From: Chloroflexota bacterium
GTDB lineage: Bacteria; Chloroflexota; Limnocylindria; Limnocylindrales; CSP1-4
Assembly: GCA_016781485.1 (NCBI GenBank)
Contig: JADDQH010000007.1
Location: forward strand, 1 to 55,868
Length of the DNA: 55,868 nucleotides
Direction of reading: 5' to 3'
This document shows, piece after piece, positions 34,066 through 44,722 of this stretch. Position 1 is the stretch's first letter. Each line of letters opens with the position of its first letter. The notes beneath the pieces were generated by a model. The model had not been told where the DNA came from, searched no databases, and worked only from the letters and a program-made list of their open reading frames with translations. The translations under genes were made by a program, and so were the position numbers.

Positions 34066-34368
34066 TCAGTGCGCCGGGTTCTTCGTGTGCGGCTCCTTCC
34101 CGAGCTGGCGCCAGTTCTCTTCGGCCACTTCGACGCCATGATGCTCGGCCGCCTTTTTGATGTTCGCGAAGGCCAGGTCCCGGTCGTCGTCAGTCACGTC
34201 CTCGACCTGATCGAAGCGGGCGAGCGCGTTCCGGACGTGTGAGGCGTCGGTGAGGGGCGCCTTGCGCTGCCGCGGGAAGGCGAAAACGCTGTCCGGCAGC
34301 TCCCTCCGATCCTTGCCGCTGAGCTCGCCGTGCTCGGTGTGCGGTTCCCAGGTCGCCTTCTTGGCCAT
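34066..34368 (-). CDS. DUF6582 family protein
   Basis: A 100-residue protein from the ATG at 34368 (MAKKATWEPHTEHGELSGKD). The core is LPDSVFAFPRQRKAPLTDAS-HVRNALARFDQVEDVTDDDRD-LAFANIKKAAEHHGVEVAEENWRQLG, the conserved DUF6582 region. The same motif occurs in phage and plasmid proteins near capsid/protease genes, and also on chromosomes as a free-standing small protein, as here. The function is unknown. It is first in an operon with the RDD and membrane-protein genes. Confidence 0.75.
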   Translation of the reverse strand: MAKKATWEPHTEHGELSGKDRRELPDSVFAFPRQRKAPLTDASHVRNALARFDQVEDVTDDDRDLAFANIKKAAEHHGVEVAEENWRQLGKEPHTKNPAH

Positions 34369-34515
34369 CGCTCGGCGCCGAGGGTACGCCACTCTGCGTC
34401 GTGGAGCGCGGCGATCACGCATGCCGATCTCCGTTTGCGCGCCGCACCGCGGCCTCGGCCATCCCTTCGACCGAGTCTCCCTATCCCTGCCGCGGCTCCT
34501 GGGGACATCCGCCTG
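34369..34515. other. Short intergenic stretch, nothing recognised
   Basis: Between DUF6582 and the uncertain small ORF; no promoter or structure stands out. Confidence 0.3.
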
Positions 34516-34782
34516 TCAGGTCCAGCTTCGACTCGCCGCGCTCGGCAGCCGCTGCAGCGCGGACGAGTCCACACATCCGGCAGACGGCGATGACGACCGG
34601 CATCTCACCCGCGGACGCACTCGTGAAATCCGGTCGTGGCCCTGCGCTCCGATCTCCGGGATACCTGCGGTCGCGAGCTGGACGTCGGCCGCGAGATCCT
34701 CCGCCTGGTTGCCCCGCTGCGCGATCCGCGCGGCGCCGAACGCGCGCGCCTGTCCTTCGGCGAACTCCCGATCGTCCGACAT
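34516..34782 (-). CDS. Uncertain small protein, perhaps frameshifted
   Basis: An 88-residue frame with a good ribosome site (GGGAG, 7 nt before the ATG). The first 55 residues (MSDDREFAEGQARAFGAARI, AQRGNQAEDLAADVQLATAG) look like a helical protein, but the rest is Arg/Ser-rich and not protein-like. A neighbouring frame offers GEMPVVIAVCRMCGLVRAAA then LDLTGGCP, with a Cys pattern (C-x-x-C...C) that looks more natural, so one frameshift near 34620 could join the two into a small zinc-binding protein. I recognise no family. Confidence 0.3.
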   Translation of the reverse strand: MSDDREFAEGQARAFGAARIAQRGNQAEDLAADVQLATAGIPEIGAQGHDRISRVRPRVRCRSSSPSAGCVDSSALQRLPSAASRSWT

Positions 34783-34827
34783 TCCATTCTCCCTCTCGAA
34801 AACCCATTCCCCGCGGGCGCGTCTCGG

Positions 34828-35655
34828 CTATCGCCGCTCGTACGCCGCGCAGAGCATCCCGTAGTAGGTCGGCGCCTCGTAGCACAACAGCTCGCCGCGC
34901 CACCCGTCCCCGAGCGCGCCGTGAAGCATCAGCATCTGCCACCAGCTGTCGGGCTTGGCGTCTTCGATGAGTCGCCGGTCGAACTCGAGCAGTTCCCCGA
35001 GCTCGTTGCGCTCCACGAGCTCCACGACGCGGTCGTCGAACGTCCGCGACGCGTCGTGGTAGCCGTACGGGCCGTCGGCCTGATGCGTGTGGCTGTGGTC
35101 CGCGCTCGCGATGAGCGCTACGCGCTTCCCGGAAGTCGCCGCCGCATCCGCGATCGCGCGCCCGGCCCGTACGTGCTCCTCCGGCAGAAGGTCGCGGGCG
35201 GGCGCGATCGCGACGACGGGCACCGGCGGGTCGAGTCGCCCGCCGAGGTACCAGAGCGGGATCAGCACTGCCCAGTCCATCGGGAAGATGGCGCTTTCCG
35301 GATCGTTGCCGCCGTAGCTCACCCCTACGACCGGCACGCCCGCTGCCCGCATCGCGTCCCTGCTCGCGAGCGCGAGCGGTCGATCGACAGGCGACGTAAG
35401 CCGCACCGACTCGTGCGCGTCCTCCAGCTCGCCGGCCATCGATGCCGCGACGACGACGGCCATCGTCCCCTCGACGTGGACGTTGTGTGGCGTCAGCACG
35501 ACGACCACCTCCGCCGCGGACCGCATGAAGCGCCGCTCCAGTTCGCGCATCCCCTGCTGCGTCTTCGCCGCAAGATCGCGCTCGTCGGGCTTGCAGGCGT
35601 CGGGGATGGCGAGGTCACCGTGGGGAGCGATCGCGGCGAACACGAGTCCCTGCAT
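34828..35655 (-). CDS. Class III extradiol dioxygenase LigB-like protein
   Basis: A 275-residue protein from the ATG at 35655. It fits the LigB/extradiol class III fold: FAAIAPHGDLAIP (first metal His), VVVLTPHNVHVEGT (second His), VGVSYGGNDPESAIFPMDWAVLIPLWYLGG (conserved ring region), and VALIASADHSHTHQADGPYG (distal His-rich motif), with the last helix DSWWQMLMLHGALGDGW. Class III enzymes cleave catechols with Fe(II); the MEMO/AmmeMemo group has the same fold without that activity. The substrate is not predictable. It is divergent from the NUDIX/tnaA pair. Confidence 0.78.
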   Translation of the reverse strand: MQGLVFAAIAPHGDLAIPDACKPDERDLAAKTQQGMRELERRFMRSAAEVVVVLTPHNVHVEGTMAVVVAASMAGELEDAHESVRLTSPVDRPLALASRDAMRAAGVPVVGVSYGGNDPESAIFPMDWAVLIPLWYLGGRLDPPVPVVAIAPARDLLPEEHVRAGRAIADAAATSGKRVALIASADHSHTHQADGPYGYHDASRTFDDRVVELVERNELGELLEFDRRLIEDAKPDSWWQMLMLHGALGDGWRGELLCYEAPTYYGMLCAAYERR

Positions 35656-35737
35656 CGCGGGTATGACATCACAATCGCAAGCCGCACCGGCAGCTTCCCA
35701 CCACACCCGTGCTGCTCCTACCGTGGCATGAGACGGC

Positions 35738-35743
35738 TACGAT
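35738..35743 (+). promoter_or_regulatory. Predicted -10 box, leaderless NUDIX-tnaA mRNA
   Basis: TACGAT ends 6 nt before the GTG at 35750. Confidence 0.45.
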
Positions 35744-35749
35744 GCCGAC

Positions 35750-36307
35750 GTGAGCGAGGGGAACCCGTGGACGCGTCGGTCGCGGGAACGGGTCTATGCG
35801 AACCGCTGGATCGAGGTGTTCGCCGACGACGTGCTCCGGCCGGACGGAGAACCGGGGGTCTACGGCGTCGTCCACTTCCAGAACGTCGCTGTCGGTATCG
35901 TCGTGCTCGATGACGAGGGCAGGACGCTGCTGGTAGGGCAGTACCGCTACCCGACGGACCACTACTCGTGGGAGATCCCGGAGGGCGGCGCGGCGCTCGG
36001 GGAGGACACGCTCATCGCCGCGCAACGGGAGCTCCAGGAAGAGACGGGTTACGCGGCGGATCACTGGGAGGAGATCCTCCGCGCGGAGCTGTCGAACTCC
36101 GTCACGGACGAACGGGCGATCGCGTACCTCGCAACGGGGTTGCGCGAGGGAGAGTCCTCACCTGAGGGGACAGAGGTGCTCGAGACGCGCTGGGTCCCCC
36201 TCGACGAGGCTGTCCGGATGGTGCGCGGCGGCGAGATCACGGATGCACTGACCGTGCTCGCCCTCCAGCGGACCGCGCTCGAGCGAATGCGCGGGACGGA
36301 CGGGTAG
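35750..36307 (+). CDS. NUDIX hydrolase (ADP-ribose-pyrophosphatase-like)
   Basis: A 185-residue protein with the complete Nudix box GGAALGEDTLIAAQRELQEETGY, of the form Gx5Ex7REUxEExGU. The N-terminal part (VYANRWIEVFADDVLRPDGEPGVYGVVHF) and the LLVGQYRYPTDHYSWEIPEGG approach are those of ADP-ribose/sugar-nucleotide pyrophosphatases (NudF-like), which cut nucleoside-diphosphate-X in the cytosol. It starts with a GTG behind a -10 box; the tryptophanase gene begins 3 bp after its stop, so the two are co-expressed. Confidence 0.9.
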   Translation: MSEGNPWTRRSRERVYANRWIEVFADDVLRPDGEPGVYGVVHFQNVAVGIVVLDDEGRTLLVGQYRYPTDHYSWEIPEGGAALGEDTLIAAQRELQEETGYAADHWEEILRAELSNSVTDERAIAYLATGLREGESSPEGTEVLETRWVPLDEAVRMVRGGEITDALTVLALQRTALERMRGTDG

Positions 36308-36310
36308 CCG

Positions 36311-37690
36311 GTGGAGCGCTGGCGGACGATCATCGAGCCCTTCCGGATCAAGTCGGTCGAGCCGATCCGGATGACGACGGAGCCGGAGCGGCGGCGGTGG
36401 CTCGAGGCGGCCGGGTACAACCTCTTCAACCTTCACGCCGACGACGTCATCGTGGATCTGCTGACGGACTCCGGCACCGGGGCGATGTCATCGGAGCAGT
36501 GGGCGGGGCTTCAACGGGGTGACGAAAGCTACGCGGGCTCGCGCTCGTTCTACCGGTTCCTGGAAGCCGTCCGCGACCTGTTTCCCTTCCGCCACGTGAT
36601 CCCCACGCACCAGGGTCGCGCGGCGGAGAAGATCCTGTTCTCGGTCGTCGCCGGAGCGGGCAAGGCCATCCCGAACAACAACCACTTCGACACGACCCGC
36701 GCGAACATCGAGTCCACCGGCGCGGAGGCAGTCGATCTCGTGATCGCTGAGGGACGCCGCGCCTCGACCGTGCACCCCTTCAAGGGGAACGTGGACCTCG
36801 ACGCGCTCGACGCCTTCATCCGAGAACGCGGGCCGAACAACGTCCCGGTCGTGTTCGTCACCGTCACGAACAACTCCGGTGGCGGACAGCCGGTGAGCCT
36901 CGAGAACCTGCGCGGCGTGCGCGAGGTCTGCGACCGATACGGCCTGCCGCTCTTCCTCGACGCGTGCCGGTTCGCAGAGAACGCCTGGTTCGTCCGGCAG
37001 CGAGAGCCGGGCTTCGAAACGACGCCGATCCCCGAGATCGTGAGGCAGATGGCGGCGCTCGCCGACGGGATGACGATGAGTGCGAAGAAGGACGGGCTGG
37101 CGAACATCGGCGGCTGGCTCGCGATGGACGACGACGGGGTCGCGGAGCAGTGCCGCAACCTGCTCATCCTGACCGAGGGTTTCCCGACGTACGGCGGCCT
37201 CGCCGGGCGCGACCTCGACGCCATCGCGCAGGGGTTGCGCGAGGTCGTCGACGAGGATTACCTCCGCTACAGGATCCGATCGACGGCGTACCTCGGAGAA
37301 GCGCTGGAGCGGGCCGGGATCCCCGTCGTCCAGCCGATCGGCGGCCACGCCGTCTACATCGACGCCCGTGCGCTCCTGCCCCACATCCCTCCCCTCGAAT
37401 ACCCAGGGCAAGCGCTCGCGAACGCCCTCTATGTCGAGGGCGGCATCAGAGGGGTCGAGATCGGGACGGTCATGTTCGGCAGGCACCCCGACGGGTCCGA
37501 AACCGCCGCGGCGATGGATCTGGTCCGACTCGCGATCCCGAGGCGGACGTACACGCAGAGTCACGTGGACTACGTCGTCGAAGTCGTCCTCGGGGTGGCT
37601 GAGCGAGCGGCGGACCTGCGGGGCTATCGGATCGTCGAGGAGCCACCGCAGCTGCGCCACTTCACGGCGAGGTTCGCGCCGCTTTCCTAG
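36311..37690 (+). CDS. tnaA: Tryptophanase (beta-eliminating lyase family)
   Basis: A 459-residue PLP enzyme. The tyrosine phenol-lyase/tryptophanase family is certain: YNLFNLHADDVIVDLLTDSGTGAMS, THQGRAAEKILF, DACRFAENAWF, and MSAKKDGLANIGGW with the PLP Lys. Two specificity positions point to tryptophanase: NNNHFDTTRANIE has Asp (Thr in tyrosine phenol-lyases), and GIRGVEIG has Ile where tyrosine phenol-lyases have the phenol-binding Arg (SMERG). It should cleave tryptophan to indole, pyruvate and ammonia. It starts (GTG) 3 bp after the NUDIX stop. No tnaC-type leader or tryptophan permease gene is adjacent. Confidence 0.83.
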   Translation: MERWRTIIEPFRIKSVEPIRMTTEPERRRWLEAAGYNLFNLHADDVIVDLLTDSGTGAMSSEQWAGLQRGDESYAGSRSFYRFLEAVRDLFPFRHVIPTHQGRAAEKILFSVVAGAGKAIPNNNHFDTTRANIESTGAEAVDLVIAEGRRASTVHPFKGNVDLDALDAFIRERGPNNVPVVFVTVTNNSGGGQPVSLENLRGVREVCDRYGLPLFLDACRFAENAWFVRQREPGFETTPIPEIVRQMAALADGMTMSAKKDGLANIGGWLAMDDDGVAEQCRNLLILTEGFPTYGGLAGRDLDAIAQGLREVVDEDYLRYRIRSTAYLGEALERAGIPVVQPIGGHAVYIDARALLPHIPPLEYPGQALANALYVEGGIRGVEIGTVMFGRHPDGSETAAAMDLVRLAIPRRTYTQSHVDYVVEVVLGVAERAADLRGYRIVEEPPQLRHFTARFAPLS

Positions 37691-37730
37691 GGGCCCGCGC
37701 TCCCTCCGAATCGCCCGAACCCGGATGCGG

Positions 37731-38204
37731 CTATCGAAGGGAGTGGGCGCGCTGCAGCGGCTCGAGCTCGACGGTGGCCGCCACGGACGAACGCTCGAGC
37801 AACCGCGAGATGGCCGGGTGGTATCCGTACCGTGCGAGCAGGGCCTCGTTCACCTTGCGGACGCGCTCGGGGTCGGTCACGGGAAGCGCGCGGACCGGGA
37901 TCCTGACGCCGTCGACTCGTACGGCCGCCCAGGGCGCCGCCAGCAGGTCTCGGTACCAGGGGCACCGGGCACCGCCGACGGGCCGAAGATAGATCCTGCC
38001 GTCGACACCGGCGGCCCATGCCTCGCTCGAGCGAGGGGCGCCGGAGATTGCGTCGGATGTCTCGACACGGACCTTGAGCGGCGCGAGAAGCTGCGCGTAT
38101 GCCTCCTCGGAAAAGATCGAGGCGCCGACGCCGGCAGCGACCGTCGCGAGCGGACGGACGTCTGGCTGATGCCGCGTGTACGTGAGTGCGGGCGGGTTGA
38201 TCAT
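37731..38204 (-). CDS. DUF2255 family protein
   Basis: A 157-residue protein; the ATG at 38204 has AAGGGGAG upstream and is preferred over the ATG at 38264. The DUF2255 pattern is visible: DGRIYLRPVGGARCPWYRDLLAAPWAAVRVDG, then RIPVRALPVTDPERVRKVNEALLARYG. The fold is that of the FMN/F420-binding split-barrel group, so a flavin or F420 cofactor is possible but unproven. The N-terminal 50 residues are variable. It lies between tnaA and aminopeptidase N, oriented with the latter but 174 bp away, so it is probably transcribed on its own. Confidence 0.72.
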   Translation of the reverse strand: MINPPALTYTRHQPDVRPLATVAAGVGASIFSEEAYAQLLAPLKVRVETSDAISGAPRSSEAWAAGVDGRIYLRPVGGARCPWYRDLLAAPWAAVRVDGVRIPVRALPVTDPERVRKVNEALLARYGYHPAISRLLERSSVAATVELEPLQRAHSLR

Positions 38205-38378
38205 CGCGTGTCTCCCCTTCGATCGGCTTGCGATCAGGTTCCCTCGCGGAACCGCGTGCGGCATCGTCGAAGCGTCTCGTGTCCCGGAGGCATAGCGACC
38301 GAGACGGATACGCGACCGAGGAACGAGTCGCGATACGACGGACGACGTACCCCGACGGGGTGCCGTGGTCCGCCTCGA

Positions 38379-40937
<2,559 letters not shown>

Positions 40938-41002
40938 CTGCGCGAGGCTAGCAGAGACCGGGGGATCGCCACGGAGACCGGGGCCGGTGAGCCGAGGGCG
41001 TC

Positions 41003-42175
41003 TTAGCCCTCCTGCGGCTTGAAGACGACCTTGATCCAGCCGTCCTCCTTGTCGTTGAACGCCCGGTAGGCCCGCGGCGCTTCGTCGAGCGGGAGCGGGT
41101 GCGTCAGGACGTACGAGGGATCCAGGCGGCCGGACGCGATGATCTCGAGTAGTCGCGGGATGTACCTGTGTGCGTGGACCTGCCCCGTCCGCACGGTGAG
41201 GCCCTTGTTCATCAGGGCACCGATCGGGAGCTTGTCGGGGAAGCCCCCGTAGACACCGGCGATCGACAGCTTGCCGCCCTTCCGACACGCCTGGATCGCC
41301 TGACGGAGGACGGTGACCCGGTCGGTCGTCAGCCGAAGCGCGAGCATGACCCGGTCGTAGGCGCCCTGGAGGCCGATCCCGTGCGCCTCCATGCCGACGG
41401 CGTCGATGCACGCGTCGGGGCCGCGGCCGCCGGTCAGCTCCTTGAGCGCCTCGACGACGTCGTCGCGGTCGTCGACCGTCTCGGCTCCGATCCCACGCGC
41501 GAGCTCGAGCCGGGAGGGGACCCGATCGATCGCGATCACGCGCTCGGCTCCGAGCAGGAATGCGCTGTTCATCGCGAACAACCCGACCGCACCGCACCCC
41601 CAGACCGCGACGGTGTCGCCGGGCTGGATCTCGCAGAACTCCGCCGCCATGTACGCCGTCGCGAGGACGTCTCCCGCGTAGACGACCTGATCGTCCTCCA
41701 GCCCCTCGGGGACCGGGAACATCCCGACGTCGGCGAACGGGACTCGGACGTACTCGGCCTGGCCGCCGGCGTAGCCGCCCGCCAGATGCGAGTACCCGAA
41801 GATCGCCGACGGCGGGTACCCCCACATCTGCTCCGCGAGCGCGGCGTTCGGGTTGGAGTTGTCGCACAGCGACCACAGCTCGCGCTGGCAGTAGAAGCAG
41901 CGACCGCAGGCGATCGGGGCGGCGACCACCACGCGCTCGCCCGGCCGAACGTTCCGCACCTCGGGCCCCACCTCCTCCACGATGCCCATGAACTCGTGCC
42001 CGAGGATGTCCCCGCCGCGCATCGTCGGGATGAAGCCGTTGTAGAGGTGGAGGTCGGAGCCGCAGATCGTCGTCGACGTGACGCGGAGGATCGCGTCGCG
42101 CGGGTTGAGGATGACGGGATCGGGGACCGAGTCGACCCGGACGTCCTTCGGGCCATACCAGCAGACCGCCCTCAT
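41003..42175 (-). CDS. Zinc-dependent alcohol dehydrogenase (formaldehyde-dehydrogenase-like)
   Basis: A 390-residue medium-chain dehydrogenase. Catalytic-zinc residues are the Cys in TTICGSDLH, GHEFMG (His, Glu) and the Cys in AEFCEIQPGD; the structural zinc Cys cluster is ACGRCFYCQRELWSLC. The NAD-binding Rossmann fold is VAVWGCGAVGLFAMNSAFLLG. The insert PNAALAEQMWGYPPSAIFGYSHLAGGYAGGQAEYVRVPFADVG and the GVYGGFPDKLPIG region match the glutathione-independent formaldehyde-dehydrogenase/YdjJ-like group, often paired with an SRPBCC protein. The 5' end overlaps the SRPBCC gene by 4 bp (ATGA). Confidence 0.9.
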   Translation of the reverse strand: MRAVCWYGPKDVRVDSVPDPVILNPRDAILRVTSTTICGSDLHLYNGFIPTMRGGDILGHEFMGIVEEVGPEVRNVRPGERVVVAAPIACGRCFYCQRELWSLCDNSNPNAALAEQMWGYPPSAIFGYSHLAGGYAGGQAEYVRVPFADVGMFPVPEGLEDDQVVYAGDVLATAYMAAEFCEIQPGDTVAVWGCGAVGLFAMNSAFLLGAERVIAIDRVPSRLELARGIGAETVDDRDDVVEALKELTGGRGPDACIDAVGMEAHGIGLQGAYDRVMLALRLTTDRVTVLRQAIQACRKGGKLSIAGVYGGFPDKLPIGALMNKGLTVRTGQVHAHRYIPRLLEIIASGRLDPSYVLTHPLPLDEAPRAYRAFNDKEDGWIKVVFKPQEG

Positions 42176-42882
42176 CGAGTGCGCCCTTCGGCCCGCGTCG
42201 GGGGTTCCTGCTTGCGTCCCGACGGCTGCCCTGTCGTCGTCGGGATCTCGCCTGCTTCAGCGAGGTGCTTGGACCGACGGAGCAGTTCGGCCAGCTGCTG
42301 CTCGCGGAGGGGCGTGACCCGGCGCCTCACGCGGGCGACCACCGACCCGCCGCCTCTCTCGCCGCGCACGGTCACTCGCACCTCGGTGCCGCGTCCCGGC
42401 GGCCCGTCCACCAGCGCCACCTCGAGCTCGTGCCCTCCACCGTCTCGCGACACGCGCCACCGGAGGAGTTCGCCGGGAGACTCCTCGAGCAGGTCGATGT
42501 TCCCTTCGAGTAGCTCGCGCGGGGGTCCGAGGGTCTCGGCGGGCGTCCCCGGCATGGCCTGCCATAGCGCGTAGACGTCTTCGCGGCTGCGGTTCACCGT
42601 CGCGGTTCGTGTGAGCTCGTCCCGCTTCGCCCGGCGTGGCGGCGTGCCGGCAGCGGGCGTCTTGTCGAGCAGCCGGTCGACGAATCCCGAGCCGCTCGCG
42701 CCGCGATACGCGAGCCCGGCGCCGGCCAGCGCCAGCGCGACTCCGAGCGGCGAGCGGCTTCGGACGCCGAGCACGACGAGGGCGCCACCTGATCCGATCA
42801 TGACGAGAGCCAGGGGTCCGGGACCGCCGACGTCGTTGCGGGCGGCGGCGCGAGAGGGAAGGCCACGCAGTTTGTCGAGCAT
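42172..42882 (-). CDS. SRPBCC (cyclase/dehydrase-like) protein with two N-terminal membrane segments
   Basis: A 236-residue protein. Residues 18-62 hold two short hydrophobic segments (GPGPLALVMIGSGGALVVLG, PLGVALALAGAGLAYRGA), the DUF2892-like hairpin often fused to these proteins. From about 86 the polyketide-cyclase/START-like domain follows: TATVNRSREDVYALWQAMPGTPAETLG, SPGELLRWRVSRD and GTEVRVTVRGERGG. The family binds hydrophobic ligands. It is translationally coupled to the zinc alcohol dehydrogenase, a combination seen in many GC-rich bacteria. A substrate-delivery role is plausible but unproven. Confidence 0.82.
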   Translation of the reverse strand: MLDKLRGLPSRAAARNDVGGPGPLALVMIGSGGALVVLGVRSRSPLGVALALAGAGLAYRGASGSGFVDRLLDKTPAAGTPPRRAKRDELTRTATVNRSREDVYALWQAMPGTPAETLGPPRELLEGNIDLLEESPGELLRWRVSRDGGGHELEVALVDGPPGRGTEVRVTVRGERGGGSVVARVRRRVTPLREQQLAELLRRSKHLAEAGEIPTTTGQPSGRKQEPPTRAEGRTR

Positions 42883-42976
42883 CCATCGATGCTCTCGACC
42901 GGACCGCGGCAGGGTGACGGATGCTGCGCCAGGAGGACTATCCGTTCCCTTTCAGTCGCTCACGCGCGAGGTCCCG

Positions 42977-44519
42977 CTAGTGGCGCCGTCTCCCCAGGGC
43001 GAGCAGGAACATCACGCTCTTGCCAGCGGCGTGCGGCGAGAAGGCCTCCGTCACTTCGTCATCGAAGAACGTCAGGCCCGTGGCACCGAAGCCCAGCGCG
43101 TACGCGGCCAGCCACGCCCAGCCGCCGGCGATCGCCGACGTCAGCTGCGCCGCGCGGTATCCGCGGTCTCCGAAGCGGTCGAGCAGCGGCTCGAGCTCGG
43201 TCAGCAGGTAGAGGTCCGCGGAGGCGTCCGCCGCGAGCTCCTGGCCGAGGGCGAGCCGGCTGGCAGCAGCCCGGAACAGGCCCGCCTCGAGGAGCTCGAA
43301 CGAGGGTGGGTCGGGACGCATGAAGTACTTCCCCGGCGTCAACCCGTCAACGGCATTGACGATCAGGTACGGATCGGCCAGCGGGCGCCCCACCGCGTCG
43401 ACGCAGTCCGCGGGAACGCCCCGCATCGAACGGGCGAGGATCGTGGACAGCTCCCGCACGCCGATCGGCTCGCGTGCGAACCGCCGCGTGGAACCACGTC
43501 GGCGGATGACGACCTCGACGGGATCTGGCGGGAGCTCGGCGTGGGCGAGCGGTCCGAACGAGGTCAGGGCTGGCGTGGGAGGAGGAACGCGGGACGCCGG
43601 AGGGAGGCCTCGCCACGCCGCCGCCTCCTTGCCGCTGCCAAGCGAAGACGCTGTGTGGACCTCGCGGATCTCCTGGTACCGCACCTCACGGCGCGATATC
43701 GGCACCGTCGGGAGATGTAGTGCGGGCAGGTCCGGCACGGATCCCCGCCCCGCTCCGGCGCCGTCCTGGCCTATCGCGGCGAGTGCGATCGCGGCCTCGC
43801 GGTCGGGATCGACGCCCAGCAGCCGGTTGACGGGCGCATCGGCGAAGCCGAGCACGACGGACGCAGGCAGCCCGGCGGCTCGCGAGACCGCGAGCAGGTT
43901 CGCGAGGACGGTCCCTCCATCCCAGAAGCTGTGTCGATACGCCCGCGCCTCGTACTTCCATGCGTTGCGCCAGAACGTGCTCGTGCACGCCACGACGAGT
44001 GGGGCGGACGCGACAGACGGCTCGGACCCGGTCGCCTCCACGAGCACGCCGCGGAAGTCCTGCGCGGACCCGGTGCAGCGCGTGGTCGTGAGCGCCGTAG
44101 TGGTAGACACCGGCGTCGAGCCCCGGCAGGTCCGCGCAGACTAGGTACATCTCGATGTGGTACAGCGCGCCGGTCGTGCCGGCCGCGCGGAACTCCATCT
44201 CGCCTCCGGGCACGCGGCGTCGTCTCGTGACCCCGTTGGAGAAGCCGCACAGTCGCGCGATCGCCTCGACGTCCGGGGTGGCGGCATGAGTGGCCGCGAC
44301 GACGCTCTGCCCGGTCCGTCGTCCATCCCCGATCGCCTCCAGCGCCGGGAGCGCCGTGGGCGCGAGGTCGCTCGGCAGCGCGGTCGGTTCGAGGCCACGG
44401 TAGATCTTGTAGGGGATCGGCTGGTCCGACCAGTCGAGGCGATGACGGCTGGCACGCATGCTCGCCGGCGAGTGGCTCGTCCGCCGGTGGTAGATCCACG
44501 CAGCCCGGTGTGACGTCAT
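42977..44519 (-). pseudogene. SagB-type nitroreductase-family dehydrogenase, frameshifted
   Basis: Two overlapping minus-strand frames make one protein of about 513 residues. The first runs from the ATG at 44519: MTSHRAAWIYHRRTSHSPAS, LDWSDQPIPYKIYRG, then EFRAAGTTGALYHIEMYLVC and GVYHYGAHDHALHR. Near 44055-44065 it loses homology, and the second frame continues DFRGVLVEATGSEP, FWRNAWKYEARAYRHSFWDGGTVLANLL, later RRRGSTRRFAREPIG, AYALGFGATGLTFFDDEV and VMFLLALGRRRH. The combined layout, with two nitroreductase-like halves, is that of SagB/ThcOx-family FMN dehydrogenases. A one-base change in GCGCAGGAC would join them. It may be a true frameshift or a sequencing error. No YcaO or precursor peptide gene is nearby. 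Confidence 0.75.
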
Positions 44520-44668
44520 CGGCTCCGCTCCGTTGTTCGCGCAACCCCTGTGCACGGTATAAGGTTGCTCCGGCTGGCCGGGATCGGCGACGGTCGACCG
44601 GGCGACCGATGCCCGTAGCTAGGTCTCACGCGCGAGGGCTCCAAGTGTCCCACCGACCCCCGGCTTCC

Positions 44669-44674
44669 TATCCT
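44669..44674 (+). promoter_or_regulatory. Predicted -10 box for the S49 peptidase gene
   Basis: TATCCT is placed so that the transcript would begin about 42 nt before the ATG at 44723; the same hexamer precedes the PAC2 gene. Confidence 0.35.
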
Positions 44675-44722
44675 CCTGCCGTCAACCGTTGGCGGAATCA
44701 TCTCCCTCGCCTCGTCCCGGGG

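Noticed and set aside
34066-34368. A prophage remnant, from the DUF6582 gene.
   Set aside because: No capsid, tail, integrase or other phage gene is nearby, and the gene sits in an operon with membrane-protein genes.
36311-37690. Tyrosine phenol-lyase as the identity of the lyase.
   Set aside because: The position of the phenol-binding Arg is Ile, and the Asp typical of tryptophanase is present.
40938-41876. N-terminal extension of the aminopeptidase frame through the alcohol-dehydrogenase gene.
   Set aside because: The region codes for the zinc dehydrogenase in another frame with full homology; aminopeptidase homology starts at the GTG at 40937.
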